A stretch of 64,000 nt of DNA from Phocaeicola faecium (GTDB taxonomy: Bacteria > Bacteroidota > Bacteroidia > Bacteroidales > Bacteroidaceae): contig NZ_JACSPQ010000005.1 in the NCBI RefSeq assembly GCF_014837055.1, forward strand, positions 1 to 64,000, written 5' to 3'. The position numbers and the translations under genes are program-made. This document shows, one piece after another, positions 17,205 to 24,520 of this stretch; the stretch's first letter is position 1, and every line of letters begins with the position of its first letter. The notes under the pieces are model-generated. The model had not been told where the DNA came from, ran no database searches, and saw nothing but the letters and a program-made list of their open reading frames with translations.

Positions 17205-18224
17205 TCATTCTAATGACGACAAGTCAATTTTGATTAAAGTGTAATCAGGGGCAAGTACGATGGCATACATGAAGTCGGTTTTAGTATCTCCGCATATTCT
17301 CAGGATAGGGAATTTCGTATTTACGATGTGTGTCAGATTCAAATTGTAATCATATACAAATAAAGAATGGGGTAAAACCGAAAGGTCACGCGGGGATTTG
17401 CTTTCAGTTTTTTCCCCTTCTGTTACTACGTCTCTATCTAATGTTACGATAGACCTCTTGGTCAAAGCGAGTTCCATAGCGCCTCGCTTTGACTGTTTTT
17501 CTAATACGAGGTTGCCATCGCGGACACTGCTTTCTATTTCGCCGACAAACTCTTTCTCTAATGTTAATGCTTTGTTTTTCCATGCGTAAACAGCAAGGTA
17601 AGGCAAACTCATGCAATTATAAACCAACAAGTTCTTGTCCGCATTGTATGTTATCTGCCCTTGATACAGGTAGAAAGAATTTTCATATTTTTCTGACAGG
17701 GGAAATTTTCCGCATACATCAACCTTGCTGTTTGCGATAATCTTAAACAGATTATTGGCGCCGGGCGTTAAATTAACGGTAGTGTTATCATCCAAATGAG
17801 CCAACGCCGTTGTTTCCATATCCCTTTCATATTTCGCTTTCTTAATCTGGTAGGTCCCTGTTTCGTCTACCGTGTACAAGTGTTCTATACCTTTTTCAGT
17901 GTCATTTAAAAAGAAACCCTTTGTGGGAGAAACAGACGGGATAGGCAACACGAAATCATCAGGGCCATCGCCTTTATTACCGAAACTGCATAGTTCTTTA
18001 CCCGACCGGATATTTACTACATGAATAAAATTTTCAATCCCGGTGGCGTCGTGCCAATAAACATTGCCATCTATGGCAGAAATCGTACCGGGCATACTGC
18101 TGTAAATGCTATCAGTAATGACTGAATAGTTGATATCGTTTATGCGTTCTATTTCTTTTTTCTCATTCGTAGTGCAATTTGCCAGTAAAAAAACGGATAG
18201 AAGGCAGTAACATAGTTTCTTCAT
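17205..18224 (-). CDS. 6-bladed beta-propeller lipoprotein
   Basis: 339 residues from the ATG at 18224, whose product begins with a lipoprotein signal (MKKLCYCLLSVFLLANC, lipobox LLANC). A much longer frame opens at 18428 but runs through the MITE and lies upstream of the -7 box at 18248-18255, so it is not the start. The body has repeated beta-rich segments with Trp/Tyr/Asp-Gly turns, as in the 6-bladed propeller lipoproteins that are numerous in Bacteroides. It is probably anchored to a membrane facing the periplasm or surface. Ligand unknown. It is tail-to-tail with the helicase with only two bases between. Confidence 0.75.
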   Translation of the reverse strand: MKKLCYCLLSVFLLANCTTNEKKEIERINDINYSVITDSIYSSMPGTISAIDGNVYWHDATGIENFIHVVNIRSGKELCSFGNKGDGPDDFVLPIPSVSPTKGFFLNDTEKGIEHLYTVDETGTYQIKKAKYERDMETTALAHLDDNTTVNLTPGANNLFKIIANSKVDVCGKFPLSEKYENSFYLYQGQITYNADKNLLVYNCMSLPYLAVYAWKNKALTLEKEFVGEIESSVRDGNLVLEKQSKRGAMELALTKRSIVTLDRDVVTEGEKTESKSPRDLSVLPHSLFVYDYNLNLTHIVNTKFPILRICGDTKTDFMYAIVLAPDYTLIKIDLSSLE

Positions 18225-18247
18225 AGCGTTGTTCTGATGATCATTCC

Positions 18248-18255
18248 CAAATGTA
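18248..18255 (-). promoter_or_regulatory. -7 promoter element of propeller lipoprotein gene
   Basis: Minus strand TACATTTG, exact TAnnTTTG, 24 bp upstream of ATG 18224; it decides the start. Confidence 0.55.
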
Positions 18256-18297
18256 CGAATTTCTTTTAGATAATATCCAAAAGCCTCATAAAATGGT

Positions 18298-18491
18298 AGA
18301 AACTGTTTTGAATTTCTCCAAAAAGTTTTTTTCGTCTTGATGCATTCCTTTTCGTGTGTGCTTTGGGCGATTTTTTGGTCCTTTCCGCTTCCGTTCTTCG
18401 TCAGATAGCCCGCTATCTTTCTCATCACACAAGCGGAAATGCCTCAAAAACTCATCCCAAATCATCGCACGATAAATTCAAAACAGTTTCT
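18298..18491. mobile_element. 194-bp MITE-like element, copy 1
   Basis: Begins AGAAACTGTTTTGAATTT and ends with its exact reverse complement. A second copy of identical length is at 52136-52329, and a fragment of the right end lies at 36325-36364. The interior contains GATAGCCCGCTATC and no credible gene. TA flanks the repeat core (GAAACTG ... CAGTTTC) on both sides in this copy, which could be a TA target duplication. Confidence 0.8.
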
Positions 18492-18552
18492 AATATCTTG
18501 ATAATAATATCAATTTGTGAAGAAATATATTTTCGTTCATCCGCATAAATTT

Positions 18553-18654
18553 TATAGCCCTGCATGGTGGGTTGTATAACCCGCCTTGCTGAGTCGTATA
18601 ACTCTCCATGCCGGGTTTTATAACTCACCTTGCAGGGTTGTAGAGTTTGATGGG
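18553..18654. repeat. Intergenic 22-nt-period array, copy H (TATAAC type)
   Basis: Units start at 18553, 18575, 18597 and 18619 with TATAGCCC, TATAACCC, TATAACTC and TATAACTC, followed by a partial unit at 18641. Spacing is exactly 22 nt. Junctions form small inverted repeats such as GGGTTGTATAACCC. The remaining part of the 18655-18831 gap shows nothing recognisable. Confidence 0.75.
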
Positions 18655-18831
18655 AAGAAATGGGGATTTAATAGGCAGTGGCTGAAATCTTGTTCTTCTA
18701 ATATTGGATATTAGAATGAACCACTTGTGATGAGGAAAATCATTGATAAAAAGGCTTTTGGGGATAACTAAAAGCTTTGATTGTGGATATTGGCAGGCAA
18801 CTTAATAAGTTTGCGGTTTCTCCGAATAAAC

Positions 18832-19653
18832 TTATTTGCACTGCCTCAGTCTTTCTTCCAATTCCGGGCGGGGGATTCCCTGCCTGATAGCCTGCTCGTA
18901 AGCCTTGCGTGCTTCGTCTTTCTTCTTCATCGATAACAGGATGTCTCCCTGCATGATGTAAGCCTCTGCGTCGGCAGGCGTTACGTTTATAACCTCTTCG
19001 ATGTCTACCAAAGCAAGTTCGGGGTGATTGTCCTCTAATTCGATGTTGGCACGCATCTTTAAAAGCGACGTGTCATGCGGATTTTCTTGTATCATCAGGT
19101 TCAAACCATCGCGTGCCGATGCGTAACGCCCTTCTTTCTCGTCGAGCATAATGATGCCTAACCGGGCGGTACGGTTTTTGGCATCTTTCCCCAAAACCAC
19201 ATTGTAATCTATCCGCGCTTCTGCATATTGCCGCTGCTCCATGTAGATATATGCCCGGAAAAGACGGGCTTCTATGTTTTCGGGCAGCAGGTCGATTACG
19301 TTACAGTAGTCTACATACGCTTTGTTCAGCAGGTTCTTTTCCATGTAAAGTGCGGCGCGGTTCAGCAGGATGGAAGTGGCATACGGCGTAATGTTCAGCG
19401 CCATCGTGTATGCTTCAAGTGCTTCATCGGTCTTTCCCTGACGTTTCAGTACCGTACCCAAATTGGAGAAAAGCAAAGCGTTGCGGGCATTTTTCGGGTC
19501 GGATTTCAGTGCCTGCCGGAATAAGTCTTCGGCCTGTACGAGACTGTCGCGCTTGGTATATTCCATCGCTTTTTCAATTAACTGGTTATACGACTGGGCT
19601 TTTACGGATAAAGCCATGAAGAGGCAGACTATAATGCTAAGTATTTTATTCAT
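18832..19653 (-). CDS. Periplasmic tetratricopeptide-repeat protein
   Basis: 273 residues with signal peptide MNKILSIIVCLFMALSVKAQ, followed by about seven TPR units. Consensus features such as A-L-x-F-x-NLG-x-L, EALEAYTMALNI-P and ALVDIEEVINVTPADAEAYIMQGDILL are clear. TPRs mediate protein-protein contact in the periplasm; the partner is unknown. The gene stands alone on the minus strand with a -7 box at 19676-19683. Confidence 0.85.
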   Translation of the reverse strand: MNKILSIIVCLFMALSVKAQSYNQLIEKAMEYTKRDSLVQAEDLFRQALKSDPKNARNALLFSNLGTVLKRQGKTDEALEAYTMALNITPYATSILLNRAALYMEKNLLNKAYVDYCNVIDLLPENIEARLFRAYIYMEQRQYAEARIDYNVVLGKDAKNRTARLGIIMLDEKEGRYASARDGLNLMIQENPHDTSLLKMRANIELEDNHPELALVDIEEVINVTPADAEAYIMQGDILLSMKKKDEARKAYEQAIRQGIPRPELEERLRQCK

Positions 19654-19675
19654 CAGTATATTAATAATTTATCCG

Positions 19676-19734
19676 CAAAAGTAACAGATTTATCCATGCC
19701 CGGCGGATTATATTAAAAACTTTTTGTAAGTTTG
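19676..19734. promoter_or_regulatory. Divergent promoter pair for TPR gene and msrA
   Basis: Minus-strand TACTTTTG at 19676-19683 serves the TPR gene. Plus-strand TAAGTTTG at 19727-19734 serves msrA. Both fit TAnnTTTG. Confidence 0.55.
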
Positions 19735-19766
19735 AACAATCATTATACATAAAAACAAGAACTGAC

Positions 19767-20252
19767 ATGGAAACAGAAAAAGCCATATTTGCCTGCGGAT
19801 GCTTTTGGGGAGCGCAACACCTGTTTGAACGCGCTGCGGGGGTAGTCCGGTCTACGGTAGGCTATATAGGAGGACATAAAGAAAAACCTACTTATCAGGA
19901 GGTGAAAGCCCACACTACCGGACATGCCGAAGCGGTGGAAGTGGAGTTTGACCCGGCGCAGACTTCGTTTACTGAACTTTGCAAACTGTTTTTCGAAATC
20001 CACGACCCGGCGCAAACCGACGGACAGGGACCCGATATAGGGCCTCAGTACCGCAGTGAGATATTCTATCTGAACGAACCCCAAAAACAACAGGCAGAGG
20101 AGGTTATCGCCCTGCTTCGCTCAAAGGGGTACGAAGTGAATACCCGCCTTACGCCTGCTTCTACATTCTGGAAGGCGGAAGAATACCATCAGCATTATTA
20201 TGACAAAACGGGTGGAGAGCCTTACTGCCACATCCGTGTGAAAAAGTTTTAA
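19767..20252 (+). CDS. msrA: Peptide methionine-S-sulfoxide reductase A
   Basis: 161 residues. Reduces S-form methionine sulfoxide in proteins and free Met. The catalytic motif GCFWG is at residues 11-15 (Cys12). GYIGGHKEKPTYQEV, TGHAEAVEVEFDP and the C-terminal AEEYHQHYY are all conserved. It has no MsrB fusion, and resolving cysteines may include the Cys near the C-terminus (YCHIRVKKF). The Sua5-type gene follows after six bases. Confidence 0.96.
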   Translation: METEKAIFACGCFWGAQHLFERAAGVVRSTVGYIGGHKEKPTYQEVKAHTTGHAEAVEVEFDPAQTSFTELCKLFFEIHDPAQTDGQGPDIGPQYRSEIFYLNEPQKQQAEEVIALLRSKGYEVNTRLTPASTFWKAEEYHQHYYDKTGGEPYCHIRVKKF

Positions 20253-20258
20253 GCGACT

Positions 20259-20870
20259 ATGATACTGAAACTATACGACAAAAACAATAATCCGGACGAT
20301 TTGCAGCGCATCGTCGACACGCTGGAAGAGGGGGGCATCATTATTTATCCTACCGATACAATGTATGCCATCGGCTGTCATGCGTTGAAAGAACGCCCCA
20401 TAGAGCGTATCTGCAAGCTGAAAAATATTGACCCTCGCAAACATAATCTTTCAATTATTTGTTATGATTTGAGCAACATCAGCGAGTATGCTCGTGTGAG
20501 CAACGCTACGTTTAAGCTGATGAAGCGTACGCTGCCGGGGCCTTTTACATTTATTCTGAATGCCGACAGCCGTTTGCCCAAGATATTCCGCAACCGTAAA
20601 GAGGTGGGAATCCGTGTGCCGGACAATAATATCATCCGGGAGGTATGCAGGATGTTGAACGCTCCGATACTGACTACTACATTGCCGCTGAAAGAAGGGG
20701 AGGACATAGAGTATGTAACCGACCCCGAACTGATAGACGAGAAGTTCGGCGATAAGGTAGATTGGGTTATCGACGGGGGAATAGGCGGCATAGAGCCGTC
20801 GACGGTCATTAACTGTTGCGGCGACGAACCGGAAGTGGTGCGTCAGGGAAAAGGACGGTTGGAAGACTGA
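20259..20870 (+). CDS. Sua5/YciO/YrdC-family protein (probable L-threonylcarbamoyladenylate synthase)
   Basis: 203 residues with a YrdC fold: GGIIIYPTDTMYAIGCHAL (threonine/ATP site), RIKxLK-like ERICKLKNIDPRKHNLSIIC, and the LPGPFTFIL motif. It also has REVCRMLNAPILTTTLP and a closing STVINC. Members make threonylcarbamoyl-AMP for tRNA t6A37. The YciO branch is similar and its role is less clear, so assignment to TsaC proper is not certain. It is probably co-transcribed with msrA. Confidence 0.85.
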   Translation: MILKLYDKNNNPDDLQRIVDTLEEGGIIIYPTDTMYAIGCHALKERPIERICKLKNIDPRKHNLSIICYDLSNISEYARVSNATFKLMKRTLPGPFTFILNADSRLPKIFRNRKEVGIRVPDNNIIREVCRMLNAPILTTTLPLKEGEDIEYVTDPELIDEKFGDKVDWVIDGGIGGIEPSTVINCCGDEPEVVRQGKGRLED

Positions 20871-20883
20871 TTGATATGTTCCG

Positions 20884-20975
20884 AAAAAACGCTACCGTTA
20901 GTGTGGGTTGTTCCATGCTGATAAGTCGGTTGGTTCTACCCATAGAACTTGTCTGTTCTACGGGTAGCGTTTCTT
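20884..20975 (+). repeat. Dispersed 22-nt-period intergenic element, copy B
   Basis: Unit starts at 20892 (CTACCGTTAGTG), 20914 (CATGCTGATAAG), 20936 (CTACCCATAGAAC) and 20958 (CTACGGGTAGCG), exactly 22 nt apart. The third and fourth units pair: TCTACCC with GGGTAG. Confidence 0.8.
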
Positions 20976-21047
20976 AGCATCGGGATGAATATTTTTTGCA
21001 CTGAAAAACAGGCTATTATGTTTAATTGTATTTAAAGTAAAAAGATT

Positions 21048-21911
21048 ATGTTTTTAACGACTACATTGTTAGACGCTTCGGTAAAACTTGCATCGAGAGT
21101 AAACGTCGAACAGATTATCGACAGATTGGTAAATTGGTCAATCGAGGTGGGGAAAGATATTCTTGCCGCCGTATTGATTTATATCATCGGGCGGTTTGTC
21201 ATCAAGCAAATATCCCGGCTTCTTGCCAAAATATTAGAGAAACGGAAATTGGAAATCAGCGTGCAGACGTTTTTGCGCAGCCTTGTCAGCTTGTTGCTTA
21301 ATCTGGTTCTGGCATTTGCCATCATCAGTAAGTTGGGGGTTGAAACCACAAGCCTTGCTGCTCTGTTGGCTTCTGCCGGTGTAGCTGTAGGTATGGCGTT
21401 GTCCGGTAATCTTTCCAACTTTGCCGGCGGGTTAATTATCTTGATTTTCAAGCCCTATAAGGTAGGCGATTATATTGAGACAAACGACGCCAGCGGCACG
21501 GTGAAAGAAATTCAGATATTCCACACCATACTGACCACGCTCGACAACAAAATTATTTACGTGCCGAACGGAACGTTGAGCAGTGATGCCGTAACGAATT
21601 ACAGCCGTCAGGTGACACGCCGTGCGGAATGGGTGTTCGGAGTAGAATACGGAGAAGATTACGAAAGGGTAAAAGCTGTGTTGGAGCGCATTATCGCAGC
21701 CGATGACCGCATCTTGAAAGACCCTGCTCCGTTTATCGGACTGGGTGCACTCTCGGCAAGCAGTGTCGATATAAAGGTACGTGTCTGGACGAAAAGCAGT
21801 GATTATTGGGACGTATATTTCGATATGAACCGAATCGTATACGCCACGTTTAATAAAGAAGGTATCGGCTTTCCGTTCCCGCAACTTACGGTGCATCAGG
21901 CAAAAGATTGA
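21048..21911 (+). CDS. Small-conductance mechanosensitive channel, MscS family
   Basis: 287 residues. Three N-terminal membrane helices, the third being the Gly/Ala-rich pore helix (LASAGVAVGMALSGNLSNFA). Next come the beta domain (KPYKVGDYIETNDASGTVKEI) and the C-terminal alpha/beta domain. The length is that of E. coli MscS. It opens under membrane tension and protects against osmotic downshock. It converges on the thr operon with a strong shared terminator at 21916-21955. Confidence 0.95.
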   Translation: MFLTTTLLDASVKLASRVNVEQIIDRLVNWSIEVGKDILAAVLIYIIGRFVIKQISRLLAKILEKRKLEISVQTFLRSLVSLLLNLVLAFAIISKLGVETTSLAALLASAGVAVGMALSGNLSNFAGGLIILIFKPYKVGDYIETNDASGTVKEIQIFHTILTTLDNKIIYVPNGTLSSDAVTNYSRQVTRRAEWVFGVEYGEDYERVKAVLERIIAADDRILKDPAPFIGLGALSASSVDIKVRVWTKSSDYWDVYFDMNRIVYATFNKEGIGFPFPQLTVHQAKD

Positions 21912-21915
21912 GTAT

Positions 21916-21955
21916 AAAAAATCCCGCGTTTCAAAAACGCGGGATTTTTATTGGG
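21916..21955. terminator. Bidirectional terminator between mscS and thrC
   Basis: ATCCCGCGTTT pairs with AAACGCGGGAT around a very short loop, with A-run before and T-run after, so it works for both converging genes. Confidence 0.9.
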
Positions 21956-21963
21956 CATGATTC

Positions 21964-23265
21964 TTATTGCTCCATCAAATAAGCCTTGAACGAGGCGAAA
22001 TCTTTCGTCATAGGCACGCTCTGTTTCGTACCCTTCATAAACGCCTGCAATTTTTCGGGAATGGCAACCTTGTTTCCGATAATCTCTTCCACCGTTTGCA
22101 GGAACTTGGCGGGATGAGCCGTTTCGAGGAATACGCCCGTTTCGCCGGGTTTCAAGCCCTCTTCCAGCGCACGGTAACCGCAAGCTCCGTGAGGGTCGAG
22201 CAGATAACCCGTTTCAACGTATGTTTTCTTCACCGTTTCGCGGATTTGTGCATCGGTATAAGTCGCGCCGCTGATTTCTGCCGATATTGCCGCATGGCTG
22301 TTATCATACAGAGCCAATATGCGGGCAAAATTGCTGGGGTCGCCTACATCCATGGCATTGGCAATGGTAGCCACCGACGGGCGCGGACGGTATTCGCCGG
22401 TCTGTAAGTATTGGTAGAAAATATCGTTGCGGTTATTTGCCGCAATGAAACGCCGGACAGGGAGTCCCATTCGTTTACCGAAAAGCCCGGCAGTGATATT
22501 TCCGAAATTACCGCTCGGCACACACACCACCAAGTTATCCGCTTTGCCGAGTTTCTTCAGTTGGGCGTATGCATAGAAATAGTAAAACGCCTGCGGCAAG
22601 AAACGCGCCACGTTGATGGAATTGGCGGATGTAAGCTGCATGTGTGCATTCAGCTCTTTATCCATGAATGCGTTTTTTACCAACGCCTGACAGTCGTCGA
22701 ACGTACCGTCTACCTCGATGGCGGTAATATTTTGTCCTAACGTAGTAAACTGTTTTTCTTGTATTTCGCTGACCTTCCCTTTCGGATAAAGTACGTAGAC
22801 GTGAATACCCTTTACGCCGAGGAAGCCGTTAGCCACCGCGCTGCCTGTATCCCCCGATGTGGCAACCAGCACATTCACCTGCTGTTTGCCTTCTTTGCGG
22901 ATGAAGTAGCTCAATAACCGTGCCATGAAGCGTCCGCCTACATCCTTGAATGCCAACGTAGGTCCGTGGAAAAGCTCCAGCGAGTAAATATTCTCTTTTA
23001 CCTTAACGGCAGGAACATCGAAGCTCAGCGTGTCGTAAACGATTTGTTTCAACGTATCGGCAGGAACATCTTCGCCGAAAAACGCATCGGCTACGCGGTA
23101 AGCCATTTCCTGAAACGAGAGATTTTCTATTTCATCGTAAAACGAGGAAGGAAGCGGTTTGATTTCGCGGGGCATGAATAATCCCTTGTCGGCCGCCAAT
23201 CCTTTTACAACGGCTTCTTCCAACGTAGCGTCGGGAGCCTGTTTGTTGGTACTGTAATACTTCAT
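21964..23265 (-). CDS. thrC: Threonine synthase
   Basis: 433 residues from ATG 23265 (MKYYSTNKQAPDATLEEAV); a longer frame begins upstream inside the preceding gene and is not needed. PLP enzyme converting O-phosphohomoserine to threonine. The PLP lysine sits in FHGPTLAFKDVGGRFMARLL, the phosphate-binding loop is ATSGDTGSAVANGF, and VPSGNFGNITAGLFGKRMG is conserved. Last gene of the thr operon (thrA, homoserine-kinase candidate, thrC), 20 bp after its neighbour. Confidence 0.95.
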   Translation of the reverse strand: MKYYSTNKQAPDATLEEAVVKGLAADKGLFMPREIKPLPSSFYDEIENLSFQEMAYRVADAFFGEDVPADTLKQIVYDTLSFDVPAVKVKENIYSLELFHGPTLAFKDVGGRFMARLLSYFIRKEGKQQVNVLVATSGDTGSAVANGFLGVKGIHVYVLYPKGKVSEIQEKQFTTLGQNITAIEVDGTFDDCQALVKNAFMDKELNAHMQLTSANSINVARFLPQAFYYFYAYAQLKKLGKADNLVVCVPSGNFGNITAGLFGKRMGLPVRRFIAANNRNDIFYQYLQTGEYRPRPSVATIANAMDVGDPSNFARILALYDNSHAAISAEISGATYTDAQIRETVKKTYVETGYLLDPHGACGYRALEEGLKPGETGVFLETAHPAKFLQTVEEIIGNKVAIPEKLQAFMKGTKQSVPMTKDFASFKAYLMEQ

Positions 23266-23285
23266 GTTGTTCTTTTGATTATTAC

Positions 23286-24497
23286 CTAAATGTTCATAAA
23301 CAAATTCATAAACTCGTCTTTTTCCAGTTGTCCGTATGCACCTTGCCGACAAGCCACTTCATCATACGTCTGTACTCCGTCCGGCTCTATTCCCGGATAA
23401 TAGATAAGAAAAGGAACAGGCTCGGCAGTGTGCGTACGAAGCTCGCAGGGGGTAGGATGGTCGGGCAGAACTGCGATTGCCACGGGTTCATCCCACGTCT
23501 TGATTGCCTCATAGATGGGAGCAATGGCACGGCGGTCGAGGTATTCGATGGTTTTCAACTTCAAATCCACATTACCTTCGTGTCCGGCTTCATCGCTTGC
23601 TTCAATGTGTAAGTAAACGAAATCATCTGTCTTTAACGCCTCGATAGCGGCAGCGGCTTTGCCTTCGTAGTTGGTGGTGTACAGTCCCGTAGCCCCCTCC
23701 ACGTCGATACAACGCAATCCCGCATAGCGTCCGATGCCCCGGATAAGGTCGACGGCAGTAATGACAGACCCTTTCCGGATGGAAGGATATTTCTTGGAAA
23801 GCGGTTCCATTTGCGGACGATACCCCGGACTCCACGGCCAGATACTGTTTGCCGGGTCTTTACCTTCCGATATGCGTCTCAGGTTTACCGGATGGTTGGC
23901 AAGCAATTCCTGCGATTTGAGAATCAGTGCATTTATCAATTCTGCTGTTTCTTGAGCTTCGGGACAGAGCGCTTTCACCATATTCGGGCGGAAAGGCTGT
24001 AACGGAATATCATGCGGCGGTACACATTCCAATCGTTTGTCTCCACCTTTGATGACCAACAAATGACGGTATTGTACGCCTGTATAAAACCGGATACAAT
24101 CAGTGCCCAACTTCTCATTCAGGTATTTAATCAGTTCGTCTGCCTCTTCGGTAGTAATATGTCCTGCCGAATGGTTTTTCAGCATATCGCCTTCTACGCA
24201 GATAATATTACAACGCATAGCCATATCATCCGGTTGAAGGTCGACACCGATGCTTGCAGCTTCCAGTACGCCGCGTCCTTCATACACCTTCTTCAAATCA
24301 TACCCCATTACAGACATGTTCGCTACTTCGCTGCCGGGATGGAATCCGTCGGCAACCGTTTTCAGCATTCCCGTTCGTCCCATTCGGGCGAGCATATCCA
24401 TGTAGGGCGTATTCGCATATTGCAGCAAGGTCTTATTTCCTAAGGAGGGTACAGCCCAGTCTGCCATACCGTCTCCTAAAATGATAATATGTTTCAC
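23286..24497 (-). CDS. ApgM-family protein, proposed homoserine kinase
   Basis: 403 residues of the cofactor-independent phosphoglycerate mutase (archaeal ApgM) branch of the alkaline phosphatase superfamily. N-terminal metal site ILGDGMADWAVPSLGNKT. Later metal ligands are in EASDEAGHEGNVDLKLK and LPDHPTPCELRTHT. A ThrB-type homoserine kinase is absent between thrA and thrC. This family was proposed to fill that step in such operons, so O-phosphohomoserine formation is the likely role. True phosphoglycerate mutase activity is the alternative. Confidence 0.85.
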   Translation of the reverse strand: MKHIIILGDGMADWAVPSLGNKTLLQYANTPYMDMLARMGRTGMLKTVADGFHPGSEVANMSVMGYDLKKVYEGRGVLEAASIGVDLQPDDMAMRCNIICVEGDMLKNHSAGHITTEEADELIKYLNEKLGTDCIRFYTGVQYRHLLVIKGGDKRLECVPPHDIPLQPFRPNMVKALCPEAQETAELINALILKSQELLANHPVNLRRISEGKDPANSIWPWSPGYRPQMEPLSKKYPSIRKGSVITAVDLIRGIGRYAGLRCIDVEGATGLYTTNYEGKAAAAIEALKTDDFVYLHIEASDEAGHEGNVDLKLKTIEYLDRRAIAPIYEAIKTWDEPVAIAVLPDHPTPCELRTHTAEPVPFLIYYPGIEPDGVQTYDEVACRQGAYGQLEKDEFMNLFMNI

Positions 24498-24520
24498 GGT
24501 TATAATCCTTATATTCTTAA

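Noticed and set aside
18225..18428. N-terminal extension of the propeller lipoprotein through the MITE
   Set aside because: It would hide the lipoprotein signal inside the protein and begins upstream of the -7 box at 18248.
18553..18654. 22-nt direct repeats considered as a CRISPR array
   Set aside because: Units abut with no spacers, only the first bases are conserved, and no cas genes are present. The same holds for 29399-29480.
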